Both the position numbers and the translations under genes were made by a program. DNA of 64,000 nucleotides from Pseudonocardia sp. CNS-139 (GTDB lineage Bacteria > Actinomycetota > Actinomycetes > Mycobacteriales > Pseudonocardiaceae), in assembly GCA_001942415.1 (NCBI GenBank), contig MKJX01000088.1, positions 28,899 to 92,898 on the forward strand, in the 5' to 3' direction. The notes under the pieces were generated by a model. It searched no databases, was not told the origin of the DNA, and saw only the letters and a program-made list of their open reading frames with translations. Shown piece after piece: positions 38,176-47,094 of the stretch (position 1 is its first letter; every line of letters starts with the position of its first letter).

Positions 38176-38618
38176 CCCGGCTGGTCGCCGCGAGCGCGGC
38201 GGCCGCCGCCGTGACGGCCGCGGCGGGGGACCGGGGCCTCGCCGTCACGGTCGCCGTCGCCGACGCCCACGGCGCACTGGTCGCGCTCGTACGGATGGAC
38301 GGCGCGGCGGGCCTCTCGGCCCGCACCGCGCAGCACAAGATCGCGACGGTGCTGCACACCGGACGGTCGACGCTGGCCGTCACGGAGGAGCTGGTCGCCG
38401 GGAGCGCGGCCGAGCCGGGGCTGCTGCTCGGCATGGTCGTGCACGGTGGCGTGGTGCCGATCCCGGGCGGGGTGCCCCTGGTCCGGGCCGGTGTGCTCCT
38501 CGGGGCACTGGGCGTGTCCGGTGCGTCGAGCGCGGACGACCACGCGCTGGCCGTGCTCGGCGCGGCCGAGTGGGCGTCGCGGTCGGCGGCTACGACGCCT
38601 CCTGCGGCTCGTCCCTGA
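38172..38618 (+). CDS. GlcG/HbpS-like (heme-degrading family) protein
   Basis: About 148 aa. Seen: AVTVAVADAHGALVALVRMD, SARTAQHKIATVLHTGRSTL, GMVVHGGVVPIPGGVPLV, ALGVSGASSADDHALAV: the GlcG/DUF336 fold. GTG 38172 overlaps the phosphoesterase stop. The C-terminal 10 codons may be shifted by an indel near 38580. Last gene of the second operon. GlcG proteins often accompany glycolate, diol or aromatic catabolism with unclear roles. Confidence 0.8.
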   Translation: MTRLVAASAAAAAVTAAAGDRGLAVTVAVADAHGALVALVRMDGAAGLSARTAQHKIATVLHTGRSTLAVTEELVAGSAAEPGLLLGMVVHGGVVPIPGGVPLVRAGVLLGALGVSGASSADDHALAVLGAAEWASRSAATTPPAARP

Positions 38619-39283
38619 ACCCCTGGGTGTGCCGCAGCGCGGCCAGCGAGTCCAGCCGGTCGCGCTCGATGTGCGTGTAGGCCACGGACTCCGCCACCCG
38701 CTCGTTGCCGGACCCGATGGCCGCGAGCAGCTCCTCGTGGCCGTGCAGGGCGTCGAGCGGGTCCAGCTCGGACGTCATGTAGAACAGCCACATCATCCGG
38801 CCCGACACCGAGCGCATGACCGACTGCATCAGCTCGTTGCGGGTCAGCTCGACGATCACCTCGTGGAACCGGGTGCTGTCGCCGGCGATGTGGTACGCGT
38901 CCCCGCTGTTCACGCCGGACCGCGAGCGCTCGAGCGCCAGCTCAAGGGGCGCGAGGGACGCGCCGGCCGCGATCTGGGCGGCGGCGAACCGGGCCGCGCC
39001 GACCTCGAGGCACAGCCGCAGGTCGAACAGGTCGTTCGCGGACTTCATCGTCCACGTCGTGACCATCGCGCTGCGGCGCGGGAGCGTGCGGACGAACCCG
39101 TCGACCTCCAGCAGCGGGACGGCCTCCCGCAGCGGCACCCGCGACACGTTCATCTCCTCCGCGAGCCGCTGCTCCGCCAGCCGCGTGCTGCGGGAACCGG
39201 CCTCGGATGATCCCTTCGCGCAGGGCCGCGTAGATCTGCCGGGACAGCGAGTCGGGCCTCGCGGGGTCGACCGCCTCCGACAT
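38590..39283 (-). CDS. GntR-family regulator (FCD domain), second
   Basis: About 231 aa. N-terminal winged helix (LSRQIYAALREGIIRGRFP, then LAEQRLAEEMNVSRVPLREA after a frame break near 39195), FCD domain with metal-type residues (FDLRLCLEVGAARFAAAQIA, DSTRFHEVIVELTRN, GHEELLAAIGSGN, AYTHIERDRL). Convergent with the GlcG gene (29-bp overlap) and divergent from the amidase. Best local candidate for binding the GGTATACC sites at 28302 and 33594. Confidence 0.85.
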
Positions 39284-39369
39284 GTCCGTCCTTCCCTCGG
39301 GAACCGTGCTGAGTGCCGATTGTCGGTCAGACCAGGTGCCGGGCTCCAGCGAGGCACACCGCCGGGGCG

Positions 39370-40819
39370 ATGATGTCCGGCGTGACGTCGACGGCAGCGG
39401 GACCGGATCTGGTCGAGCGGGACGCGCGGGAGCTGGCGGACCTCGTCCGGCGCCGCGAGGTGTCGAGCGTCGAGGTGGTGACGGCGCACCTGGACCGGAT
39501 CGACCGGCTGGACCCGCACGTCAACGCCGTGGTCGTGCGGCGGGACCGGGCGGCCGTGCTCGCGGACGCCGCGGCGAGGGACGCGGCGCTGGCCCGCGGC
39601 GAGGAGCCCGGACCGCTGCACGGGCTGCCGGTCGCGGTGAAGGACCTGGCCGAGGTGGCGGGGCTGCCGTGGACGGCGGGCTCGCCCGTGCACGCCGACC
39701 GGATGGGGGTGGCCGACGAGCTGTTCGTCCGGCGGATGAAGGCGGCCGGCGCCGTGGTCGTCGGCAAGACGAACACGCCGGAGCTGGGGTTCGGGTCGCA
39801 GACCTACAACCCGGTCACGGGCCCGACCCGCAACCCCTACGACCTCACGCGGACCCCGGGCGCAGCAGCGGCGGGCGGCCGCGGCGCTCGCGCTGCGCAT
39901 GCTCCCGGTGGCCGACGGCAGCGACTACATGGGCTCGCTGCGCAACCCCGCCGCGTTCTGCAACGTGTGGGGCTTCCGGCCGTCGACCGGGCGGGTGCCG
40001 AAGGCCGGGTTCGTCGCGCAGCTGGGCGAGGTCGGGCCGATGGGCCGCAGCGTGGCCGACGTCGCGCTGCTGCTGTCGGTGCTGGCCGGACCGGACCCGG
40101 GGCACCTGATGGGCCGCGCCGAGGACCCGGCCGCGTTCGCCGGCCCGCTCGGCGCGGACGTGCGCGGCACGCGCGTCGCCTGGGTCGGCGACCTCGGCGG
40201 CCGGCTCGCGACCGAGCCCGGGATCCTGGAGCTGGGCCGCGCCGCGGCCGGGGTGCTGGAGTCGCTGGGGTGCGTGGTGGAGGAGGCGCTCCCGGACCAG
40301 GACCTCGACGACCTGTGGGCCACCGCGCTCACCTGGCGGCACTGGAACGCGCTGGAGCTGGAGCCGCTATACGCCGACCCGGCCACCCGCGCGCTGCTCA
40401 AGCCCGAGATCGTCTGGGAGATCGAGGGCGGGCTGCGGCTGACCGCGCTGGACGTCACCCGGGCGCTGGCCGCCCGGCAGCGCTGGCTCGACGTGCTGGC
40501 CGGGTTCTTCGCCTGCCACGACGTGGTGCTCGCGCCGAGCGCGCAGGTCTTCCCGTTCGGTGTCGGGACGCACTGGCCGGCCGAGATCGACGGCCGCCCG
40601 ATGGACACCTACCACCGCTGGATGGAGACCGTCGCCCCGTGGTCGCTGGCCGGCACCCCGGTGCTCGGGATGCCCGCCGGGTTCGACGGCCGCGGCCTGC
40701 CGACCGGGGTGCAGCTGGTCGGGCGCCCGGGCGCCGACCTGGACGTCCTGCGGCTGGGGCAGGCGTACGAGCAGGCGACGCAGTGGGTCCGGCGCGTCCC
40801 CCCACCCGCCCCGTCCTGA
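39370..40819 (+). CDS. Amidase-signature hydrolase
   Basis: Ser-cisSer-Lys amidase of the GatA/AtzF family, about 483 aa. Seen: LHGLPVAVKDLAEVAG (catalytic Lys), VVGKTNTPELGFGSQTYNPV, and after a break GSDYMGSLRNPAAFCNVWGF (nucleophile Ser region). Two single-G losses in the Gly-Ser loop (39858-39880) fully explain the frame change; restoring them gives the canonical GGSSGG. Ends SLAGTPVLGMPAGFDGRGLP. Start ATG 39370 or 39373. Divergent from the GntR gene, so probably a further regulon member. Hydrolyses an amide or carbamate of unknown structure. Confidence 0.88.
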
Positions 40820-40822
40820 CCC

Positions 40823-40992
40823 CGACTCGCGTACACCCAGCCCGCGACTCGCGGGGCGAACAGGCCGAACCCCCGCGAGTCGGGCCGTGAGTGCACGCGA
40901 GTCGCGCTCTGACGGCACGCGAGTCGCGCTCTGGCTGCACGCGAGTCGCTGAGAAAGTGCGCGCGAGTCGCTGGATTCGTGCGCGCGAGTTG
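40823..40992. repeat. Exact 22-bp-period GCGAGTCG array with mirrored left end
   Basis: GCGAGTCG recurs at 40875, 40897, 40919, 40941, 40963 and (GCGAGTTG) 40985, exactly 22 bp apart. Its reverse complement CGACTCGC occurs at 40823 and 40845, also 22 bp apart. The spacers vary; only the 8-10 bp core and the phase are conserved. Occupies the whole gap between the convergent amidase and the small minus-strand gene. Confidence 0.9.
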
Positions 40993-41000
40993 CGGGCCGG

Positions 41001-41276
41001 TCAGGCGTCCCCGCCCGGCACGCGGGGCGAGTTCTCGACGCGCTCCCGGCGCCGGCGCAGCTCGGCGCGGTCGTCCGGGGTGAGCGGGCGCGGGTCGAAC
41101 TGGCCCACCGCGTGCGCCTCGCAGACGAACAGCCGCTCGGTGTGCGGACGCGGCTCCTCGACGCGGTACGTGACCGTGCCGACCGGCGCCGCCGTGCACG
41201 GATGGGGCCGCTCACCCCGGGGCGCGCCCGCGCGGCGTCCGGCGCATCCGGCGTGCGCCGGGTACGGCAGGTCCAT
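41001..41276 (-). CDS. Small Cys/His-containing protein, unknown function
   Basis: 91 aa, intact. Reads VGTVTYRVEEPRPHTERLFV, CEAHAVGQFDPRPLTPDD and a charged C-terminal helix RAELRRRRERVE. Earlier Cys residues (HAGCAGRR, HPCTAAP) plus CEAH could bind zinc. The conserved-looking middle segment and the placement divergent from the deaminase gene support a real gene over a chance frame. No family recognised. Confidence 0.55.
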   Translation of the reverse strand: MDLPYPAHAGCAGRRAGAPRGERPHPCTAAPVGTVTYRVEEPRPHTERLFVCEAHAVGQFDPRPLTPDDRAELRRRRERVENSPRVPGGDA

Positions 41277-41331
41277 GTCCACGGTCACGATCGTAGGTCG
41301 GGTGCGCTTGGGAGCTGCTAGAACTCGCCGG

Positions 41332-42601
41332 GTGCTGACCGTGCGGGGTGCCGAGCTGGTGTGGACGGGGGCCGCGGAGGTGCCCGGCGGGGAGGTCCCG
41401 ATCGGCGCGGACGGCCGGGTCGCCGCCGGGCCGGTCGGCGGCGAGGTGCTCGATGCGTCCGGCTGCGTGGTGACGCCGGGCCTGGTCAACGCCCACCACC
41501 ACCTGCTCCAGACCGCGTTCCGGACGCTGCCCGGCACGCGCGGGGTGCCGATGCGCGACTGGCTGCCGCGGATGGCCGCCGCGTACGCCGCGGCCGGCGT
41601 GGACGACGGGCTGGCCCACGCGGCCGCCGCGGCCGGGCTCGCGGAGGCGCTGCTCTGCGGCGTGACGACCGTGGCCGACCACCACCTGACCTGGCCGGCC
41701 TCGACCGGTGACGGGGTCGGGATCGCGCGGGCCGTCGCCGCCGCGGCGGGGGAGCTGGGCGCGCGGCTGGTGTTCGTGCGGGGCAGCGCCCGCGACGACC
41801 CGCAGACCGCGGCCGCCTCCGCGACGCGATCGCCACGGCGCTGGCCGGGGACCCGGCCGGGATGGTGCAGGTCGCGGTCGGGCCGGCGGGGGTGCACAGC
41901 GACGCGCCGGAGACGTTCGCGCTGCTCGGCGAGGTCGCGGCGAGACACGGGCTGCGCCGGCGTACCCAGGCCAACGAGCAGGTCGACGTCGAGGTGGCGC
42001 GGGAGCGCTACGGGCGCGCCCGCTGGACCTGCTGGACGAGTGGGGCTGGCTCGCCCCGGACGCACGCTCGCGCACCTCTGCGGGATCACGCCGGACGAGG
42101 TCGCGCGGGTCGCCGCGGCCGGGCCACCGTGACGCACGCGCCCGGCTGCGACGTCCCGATGGGCTGGGGCGTGGCGCCGATGGCCGCGCTCGCCGACGCA
42201 GGCGTGCAAGTCGGGCTCGGGACCAGCGGCGGCGGCAGCAACGACGCCGGCCATCTGCTCGCCGCGCCCGCCTCGCGATGCAGGTCGCCCCGCTGGTGGG
42301 CCGTCCGGTCGCGGCGCGGGAGGTGCTGGGCTGGGCCACGGCGGGTTCGGCGGCCGGGCTGGGCCGCCCGGAGCTGGGGCACCTCGCCCCCGGCGCGGCC
42401 GCCGACCTCGCCTGCTGGGACGTCACCGGCGTCGCCGACGCGGGCGTGGCCGACCCGCTCGCCGGCCTGCTGTGGGCGTCCCCCGGCCGCCGTCCCAAGC
42501 ACGTGGTGGTGGCCGGCAGGGTCGTCGTCCACGACGGCGAGCTGACGGGACGCCCGGAACCCGAGGTGGCAGCGGCCCTGTGTGCCGTCCTGACCCGCTG
42601 A
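41332..42601 (+). CDS. 8-oxoguanine deaminase-like amidohydrolase
   Basis: ATZ/TRZ-family deaminase, about 423 aa. Seen: GLVNAHHHLLQTAFRTLPG with WL tail (the HHH motif of 8-oxoguanine/isocytosine deaminases), CGVTTVADHHLTWP, VQVAVGPAGVHSDAPETFAL, VTHAPGCDVPMGWGVAPM, VGLGTSGGGSNDAGHLL (S in place of the usual metal Asp region; D follows). At least five frame breaks (about 41818, 41965-42025, 42060, 42125, 42270), the worst in the window. GTG 41332, probably leaderless. TGA is followed directly by palindrome copy 3. Confidence 0.75.
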
Positions 42602-42670
42602 CGGCACACACCTCCCGTACTCCGCACACACGGCCCACCCTCTGTGCCGAGTCCCGGAGGTGTGTGCGGT
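42602..42670. repeat. 69-bp compound palindrome, copy 3
   Basis: Begins at the base after the deaminase TGA (42599-42601) and ends on the first base of the convergent MarR stop (42670-42672). It therefore fills the entire gap between two convergent genes, an ideal bidirectional terminator. Confidence 0.9.
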
Positions 42671-43128
42671 CAGACGGACTCCTCGTACGTCTGCATCGTG
42701 CGCACGAACGTTGCGCGTTCGGCTCCCGTCAGCTGCTCGAACGCCGCCCGCCAGGCCGTCGCGCCGTTCGCGAGCCAGCCCTCGATCGCGGCGCGGGTGC
42801 GCGGCTCGGCGGTGATCGCGACGATCGTGCGGCGGCGGTCGTCCGGGTCGTCGTGGCGCTCCAGCACGCCCTGCCGGGCGAGGTCGGAGACCATGAGGCT
42901 GACGGTCGTCGGCGCGACCTCCAGCCGGGCGGCGAGCTGGTTGACCGGCATCGGCCCGTCGAAGAGCAGGTAGGCCAGCAGCGAGAGGTGCCGCGGGGCC
43001 AGCGTGAACGAGCGCAGCTGCTCCGGCACCGGGATCTGCTTGATCCGCGACGCCACCCGGGGCATCAGCAGCAGCATCGCCCGGATCGCCTCGTCCGTGC
43101 TGAGCTGCTGCGATCCGCCGGGCGTCAC
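42670..43128 (-). CDS. MarR-family regulator
   Basis: 152 aa, intact. Winged helix with LAPRHLSLLAYLLFDGPMPV, NQLAARLEVAPTTVSLMVSD, LARQGVLERHDDPDDRRRTI (wing DDRR). GTG 43128 follows the nitroreductase-hemerythrin stop by about 10 bp: one operon. The perfect 19-bp palindrome at 43985-44003 upstream of that operon is the likely target, giving autoregulation. Confidence 0.9.
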   Translation of the reverse strand: MTPGGSQQLSTDEAIRAMLLLMPRVASRIKQIPVPEQLRSFTLAPRHLSLLAYLLFDGPMPVNQLAARLEVAPTTVSLMVSDLARQGVLERHDDPDDRRRTIVAITAEPRTRAAIEGWLANGATAWRAAFEQLTGAERATFVRTMQTYEESV

Positions 43129-43139
43129 GGCGAAGGACG

Positions 43140-43968
43140 CTACCCGAGTGCAGGCAGCAGCTGCTCCTCCTCGTACGCGAAGTGCGCCTCCAGGCCCGCG
43201 ACCACCCGCTCGACCCCGGCCCGCACCTGGGCGGCGTCCTCGGTCCGCCCCGGCTGCAGCAGCGCCTCCAGCTCGGCGAGGCCCTCCTCGATCACGTGGT
43301 GCTCGGCGCGCAGCCGCCGCACCGCCGGGACGAGGTCGGGGAACTGCGCCTCGAACGCCGTGAACGCGCCGTTCTCGCGTGTGTGGTGCAGCTGCAGCCC
43401 GTAGCAGAACGTGAGGCAGTGCGTGCGCAGCTGCTCGCCCAGGCCGGCGGCCCGGCGAGCCCGTCGCGAACGCGGGCGAGCTGGGCGCGCAGGTCGCGTG
43501 GTGCTGCCGGAGCTGCCCGGCGACGGCCCGGTTGCGCGCCGGCACCGACAGGTCGAGCGGCGTCAGCGCGACGACCGGGATCACCCGGTCGGTCCTCTCC
43601 TGGTACGCGCGGAACCCCGGGTCGGCCGCGCACTGCGCCTCCCAGTGCCGGTCGCGCTCCTCGCCCGTGAGCACCTCGGCCTGCGTGGCGAGCGCCTGCA
43701 CGGTGCCGTCCGGGCCGGCGACCTCCACCGTGACCTGCGGGCTCGCCAGCACGTTCAGGTACCATGCCGGGTTCTCCGGCGCCCCGGCGTTGGACGCGAA
43801 CACCAGGTAGCGCCCGCCGTCCCGGGCGTGGACGGCGGGGGTGGTGTGCGGCCGCCCGGTGCGCCGCCCGGCCGTCGTGAGCAGCACCAGCGGCGCCCCC
43901 GCCAGCCACCCGCCGACCCGGCCGCCGTTCGCCCGGAACTCCGCGATCACGTCCGCGTTGCCCGCCAT
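43140..43968 (-). CDS. F420-type nitroreductase (DUF385) fused to hemerythrin-like domain
   Basis: About 276 aa in two parts. N-terminal ~150 residues: deazaflavin-dependent nitroreductase family (GRVGGWLAGAPLVLLTTAGR, RPHTTPAVHARDGGRYLVFA, NPAWYLNVLASPQVTVEV). C-terminal: hemerythrin-like four-helix domain (FCYGLQLHHTRENGAFTAFE, LRAEHHVIEEGLAELEALL, HFAYEEEQLLPALG) with HHTRE, EHH and HxxxEEE iron ligands. Two frame breaks near 43470 and 43445 join the halves. ATG 43968 with GAGGAGGAGA upstream. Likely redox or NO/oxygen-linked detoxification under MarR control. Confidence 0.82.
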
Positions 43969-43984
43969 GTCTCCTCCTCGACCA

Positions 43985-44003
43985 CTTTGCTTTGAAAGCA
44001 AAG
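43985..44003 (-). promoter_or_regulatory. Perfect 19-bp MarR operator
   Basis: CTTTGCTTT-G-AAAGCAAAG, 9-bp perfect arms about a single base, 17 bp upstream of the nitroreductase ATG. Conspicuously AT-rich against its surroundings. Confidence 0.75.
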
Positions 44004-44045
44004 CTATCACGCGGAGGACGAGCGCGCAGGCGCGGCGGGGGAGGG

Positions 44046-44423
44046 TCAGCCGGCCGGCTGGAACAGCTCCACGGCGTTGCCGGCCGGGTCCTCCAGCAGG
44101 ATCTGCGACCCGCCGACGCCGACCGCGACCTCGGTGCGGAAGCGCAGCCCGGCCGCGCGCAGCCGCTCGACCTCGGCGTCGAGGTCGGCGACGACGAGCT
44201 GGAACCGGTTCCAGCCGCCGGGTGCGGGCACCTGCCCGTCGGGGGTGGCCGCGGCGGCGCCGCCGCGCCCGCCCGGCGCGTTCAGCAGCAGCCGCAGCGC
44301 CTCGTCCAGCATCGCGAACCCGGGCGCGGCGTCCACCTCCACGACGAACCCGAGATGGCGGACGTAGAAGTCCCGCGCGGCGGCGACGTCGTCGACGATG
44401 TACCGGACGCTCACCACGTCCAT
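44046..44423 (-). CDS. VOC-family (glyoxalase/bleomycin-resistance fold) protein
   Basis: 125 aa, intact. Two beta-alpha-beta-beta-beta halves: VSVRYIVDDVAAARDFYVRH with LGFVVEVDAAPGFAMLDE, and FQLVVADLDAEVERLRAAG with ILLEDPAGNAVELFQPAG (terminal Glu ligand). Could be a dioxygenase, isomerase or resistance protein. Ends 43 bp before the MarR operator; may be separate from the PNPOx operon upstream. Confidence 0.9.
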   Translation of the reverse strand: MDVVSVRYIVDDVAAARDFYVRHLGFVVEVDAAPGFAMLDEALRLLLNAPGGRGGAAAATPDGQVPAPGGWNRFQLVVADLDAEVERLRAAGLRFRTEVAVGVGGSQILLEDPAGNAVELFQPAG

Positions 44424-44465
44424 GCCCTCACCTCCCGACCCCCCGGGAGGCGACGCTAGACCCGG

Positions 44466-45071
44466 TCAGGGCAGGACGGGGAAGCTGCGCCAGCCGTCGC
44501 CGTCGCGCTCGAACCGGGTCTTGCCCGGCGGCGAGGTCTCGGTGCCGGCCTGCCAGAAGTCGGCGCGGTGCGGGACGAGCCGCACGGTCGTCCAGCTCGG
44601 CGGCCGCCGCGCCGAACGCGGGTCGCCGGCCGCGGCGTCGAACTCGCGCTCGACGGCGCCGGGCTCGACGGCCCGGTCCGGTCCGAGCCGCGGGAGCAGC
44701 GCCTCGTACACCCAGGCGACGAGCTGGAGCTGCCGCGGCCGGTCCGGGTACGCCGCGCTCGATGTCTCCCCGTCCAGCTCGCCGGCCCGGCCCTGCAGTA
44801 CGACCTGCCGCCCGAGCGCGGGCCAGTGGAACACCGCCGACGCGTGCGGGTTCGCCGCGAGGTCCTGCGTCTTCGTCGTCGGCGTGGACGAGTGGAAGCG
44901 CAGCGAGCAGGCGTCCACCGTGGTGACGAGCACGGTGCGGGCGTGCGGGACGCCGTCGGCGTCCGCGGTGGCGAACGTCATCGTGCTCGGCATCGGCAGG
45001 TCCGCCGCGCGGGCCTCGTCCACCCACCGGGCCAGGACGTCGAGCGGGTTGCCGGCCAGTTGCTCACGCAT
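44466..45071 (-). CDS. Pyridoxamine 5'-phosphate oxidase-like flavoprotein
   Basis: 201 aa, intact, PdxH length. Seen: MTFATADADGVPHARTVLVT, FHSSTPTTKTQDLAANPHAS (FMN-binding), AVFHWPALGRQVVLQGRAGE, and C-terminal dimerisation tail (RPPSWTTVRLVPHRADFWQA, TRFERDGDGWRSFPVLP). The tail matches a true PNPOx with WR..F..LP rather than an F420 relative. ATG 45071 overlaps the XRE-cupin stop. Would oxidise pyridoxine/pyridoxamine phosphate to PLP. Confidence 0.85.
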   Translation of the reverse strand: MREQLAGNPLDVLARWVDEARAADLPMPSTMTFATADADGVPHARTVLVTTVDACSLRFHSSTPTTKTQDLAANPHASAVFHWPALGRQVVLQGRAGELDGETSSAAYPDRPRQLQLVAWVYEALLPRLGPDRAVEPGAVEREFDAAAGDPRSARRPPSWTTVRLVPHRADFWQAGTETSPPGKTRFERDGDGWRSFPVLP

Positions 45072-45662
45072 CGTTTCCCCTCCCCAGCGGACCAGCGGAG
45101 TGGACCAGCAGCACCACACACGTCCGTGGCCCGACCTGCCGGAACCGGTGCTCCACCCCGCCGTCGTACGTGACCGACTCGCGCGCCTCCAGTGTGACGA
45201 GCCGGCTGACGCCGTCCTCCCGCAGCTCGACCTCGACCGTGCCGTGCACGACGTAGAGCAGCTCGGCGCGGTCGTGCCGGAAGAACTCCAGGAACTCGGT
45301 CGGCGCCCCGGCGAACTCGGTGACGTCCGCGCCGCCCGGGTCGTGCAGCAGCAGCCGGGCGCGGCCCGCGTCGGCGGCCACCTGGACGTCCGCGGGCCCG
45401 TCGTCGTCACCCGCTGCGGCGAGCAGCGACTGCTGGGTGGTGCCGAGCGCGGTCGCGATCCGGAACAGTGACCTCATGGACGGGCGCGTGCGGCCCAGCT
45501 CCAGCTGGGACAGGAACGGCTGGGAGAGCCCGGCGGCTCGGCCACCTGGGCGAGGGTGAGCCCGCGGCCGCGCCGCAACGCCCGGATGGCCCGGCCCAGG
45601 CGCGCGTCGGCGGCCCGTTCGGGCGTCGGCGGCCGCCCGGCGGGGCGGTCGGAGATCGGCAT
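45064..45662 (-). CDS. XRE-family regulator with cupin domain
   Basis: About 199 aa. HTH: DARLGRAIRALRRGRGLTLA, then after a break near 45540, LSQPFLSQLELGRTRPSMRS; cupin at about 100-195 (TEFLEFFRHDRAELLYVVHG, DGGVEHRFRQVGPRTCVVL). Start ATG 45662. Overlaps the PNPOx gene by 8 bp, so it probably regulates B6 salvage or an amine pathway. A palindrome AACCC-GTCCG-GGGTT lies at its start. Confidence 0.85.
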
Positions 45663-45666
45663 GGTT

Positions 45667-45681
45667 AACCCGTCCGGGGTT
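45667..45681 (-). promoter_or_regulatory. AACCC-N5-GGGTT palindrome at XRE-cupin start
   Basis: Perfect 5-bp arms, 4 bp upstream of the ATG on the minus strand. Likely autoregulatory site; also 79 bp from the divergent deaminase start. Confidence 0.45.
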
Positions 45682-45759
45682 GATCGTTGACACGGCGGAA
45701 ACATCCGGTCCCTAGCGTTCGTCGATGTTACCTCCATCAATATTGTGCAGGTAGGAGCC

Positions 45760-47084
45760 GTGGCAGTAGAGCAGTTTTCGGTCGGTCCGCCGGATGGGGT
45801 CGCGCACCTCGCAGGAGTTGCGCTGCGTTCGCTGCGCGGCGTGCGGCTGCCCGACGGCACGGTGGCCGACCTCGGTGTCGCGGACGGCCGGGTCACCGAC
45901 GGGCCCGGCGCGGGCCCCGGCGCCGACCTGGACGCCACCGGCTGGCGGGTGCTCCCGGCCGCGGCCGAGCCGCACGCCCACCTGGACAAGGCGCTCACCG
46001 GCCCGCGCGTCGACCCGGGCGCGGGCAACGACCTCGTCGCGGCCATCGCGCAGTGGCGGACGATCCTGCCCTCGATCGACGCGGCGGACGTCGCGGCGCG
46101 GGCGCTCGCGGCCGTCCGCCGGTACGCGGCCCGCGGCATCACGGCGATCCGCACGCACGTCGACGTACCCCTGGACGGCGACCCGATGCGCGGCATCGAC
46201 GCGCTCGTCGCCCTGCGCGAACGGCTGCGCGGCCGGGTCACCCTGCAGGTCTGCATGCTCGCCGGGAGCGACGTGCCCGACGCCGTGCACGCCGCGGCCG
46301 TCACCCGCGGCGTCGACGTCGTGGGCGGCTGCCCGCACCTCGCGCCCGACCCGCACCGCGAGGTCACCCGCGCGCTGGACCTGGCCGAACGCCACGGGCT
46401 GCCGGTGGACCTGCACGCCGACGAGCAGACCGACGTCTCGCTCCCGGACCGCGAGCTGGACGTCGTCGAGCTGGCGGAGCAGGTGCTCGCCCGCGGCCTG
46501 CCGCAGCGCGTCACGGCGAGCCACTGCGTGCGGCTGGGCTCGCTGCCGCCGGAGCGCCTCGACCCGGTGCTGGACCTGGTCGCGCGGGCCGGGATCGGCA
46601 TCGTGACGCTCCCGATCACCAACCTCTACCTGCAGGGCCGTGATGCCACGCACCTCGCCCCGCGCGGGCTCACGGCCGTTCGCCGGATCCTCGACCGCGG
46701 CATCCTGCTCGGCGCGGGCGCGGACAACCTGCGCGACCCGTTCAACCCGGCCGGCGCGCCGACCCGTTCGAGACGACGTCGCTGCTCATGACGGCCGGGC
46801 ACCTGCGGCCGGCCGAGGCGCTCGCCGCCGTCACGACCGGCGCCCGCGAGGTGCTCGGGCTGCCGCCCGCCGGGCCCGTCCCCGGGCACGTCGCCGACCT
46901 CGTGCTCGTCCCCGACTCCGGTGACCTCGGCGACGTGCTCGCCGGCGCCGAGGACGCCCGGGTGGTCGTCGCCGGCGGGCGGGTCCTCGCCGACACCCGG
47001 GTCGCCCGCTCGCTCGACCTCCCGACCGGCGTCGACCTGCCGTCCCCCGTACTGACCCGCACCGTGATCCCGACCGCACCGTGA
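45760..47084 (+). CDS. Cytosine deaminase-like amidohydrolase
   Basis: CodA-family metal hydrolase, about 441 aa. Seen: AAAEPHAHLDKALTGPR (HxH), GITAIRTHVDVPLDGD, VDLHADEQTDV (His-Glu of the CodA HxDE), VTASHCVRLGSL, and ILLGAGADNLRDPFNPAG with the catalytic Asp. One frame break near 46765. GTG 45760 is preferred for the TAGGAG five bases upstream; GTG 45745 is an alternative. Followed 10 bp later by an ABC transporter, implying that the transported compound is a cyclic amidine or ureide. Confidence 0.85.
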
Positions 47085-47094
47085 TCCGAACGAG

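Noticed and set aside
40823..40992. CRISPR array
   Set aside because: Conserved core is only 8-10 bp and the period 22 bp, too short for repeat plus spacer; orientation flips; no cas genes.
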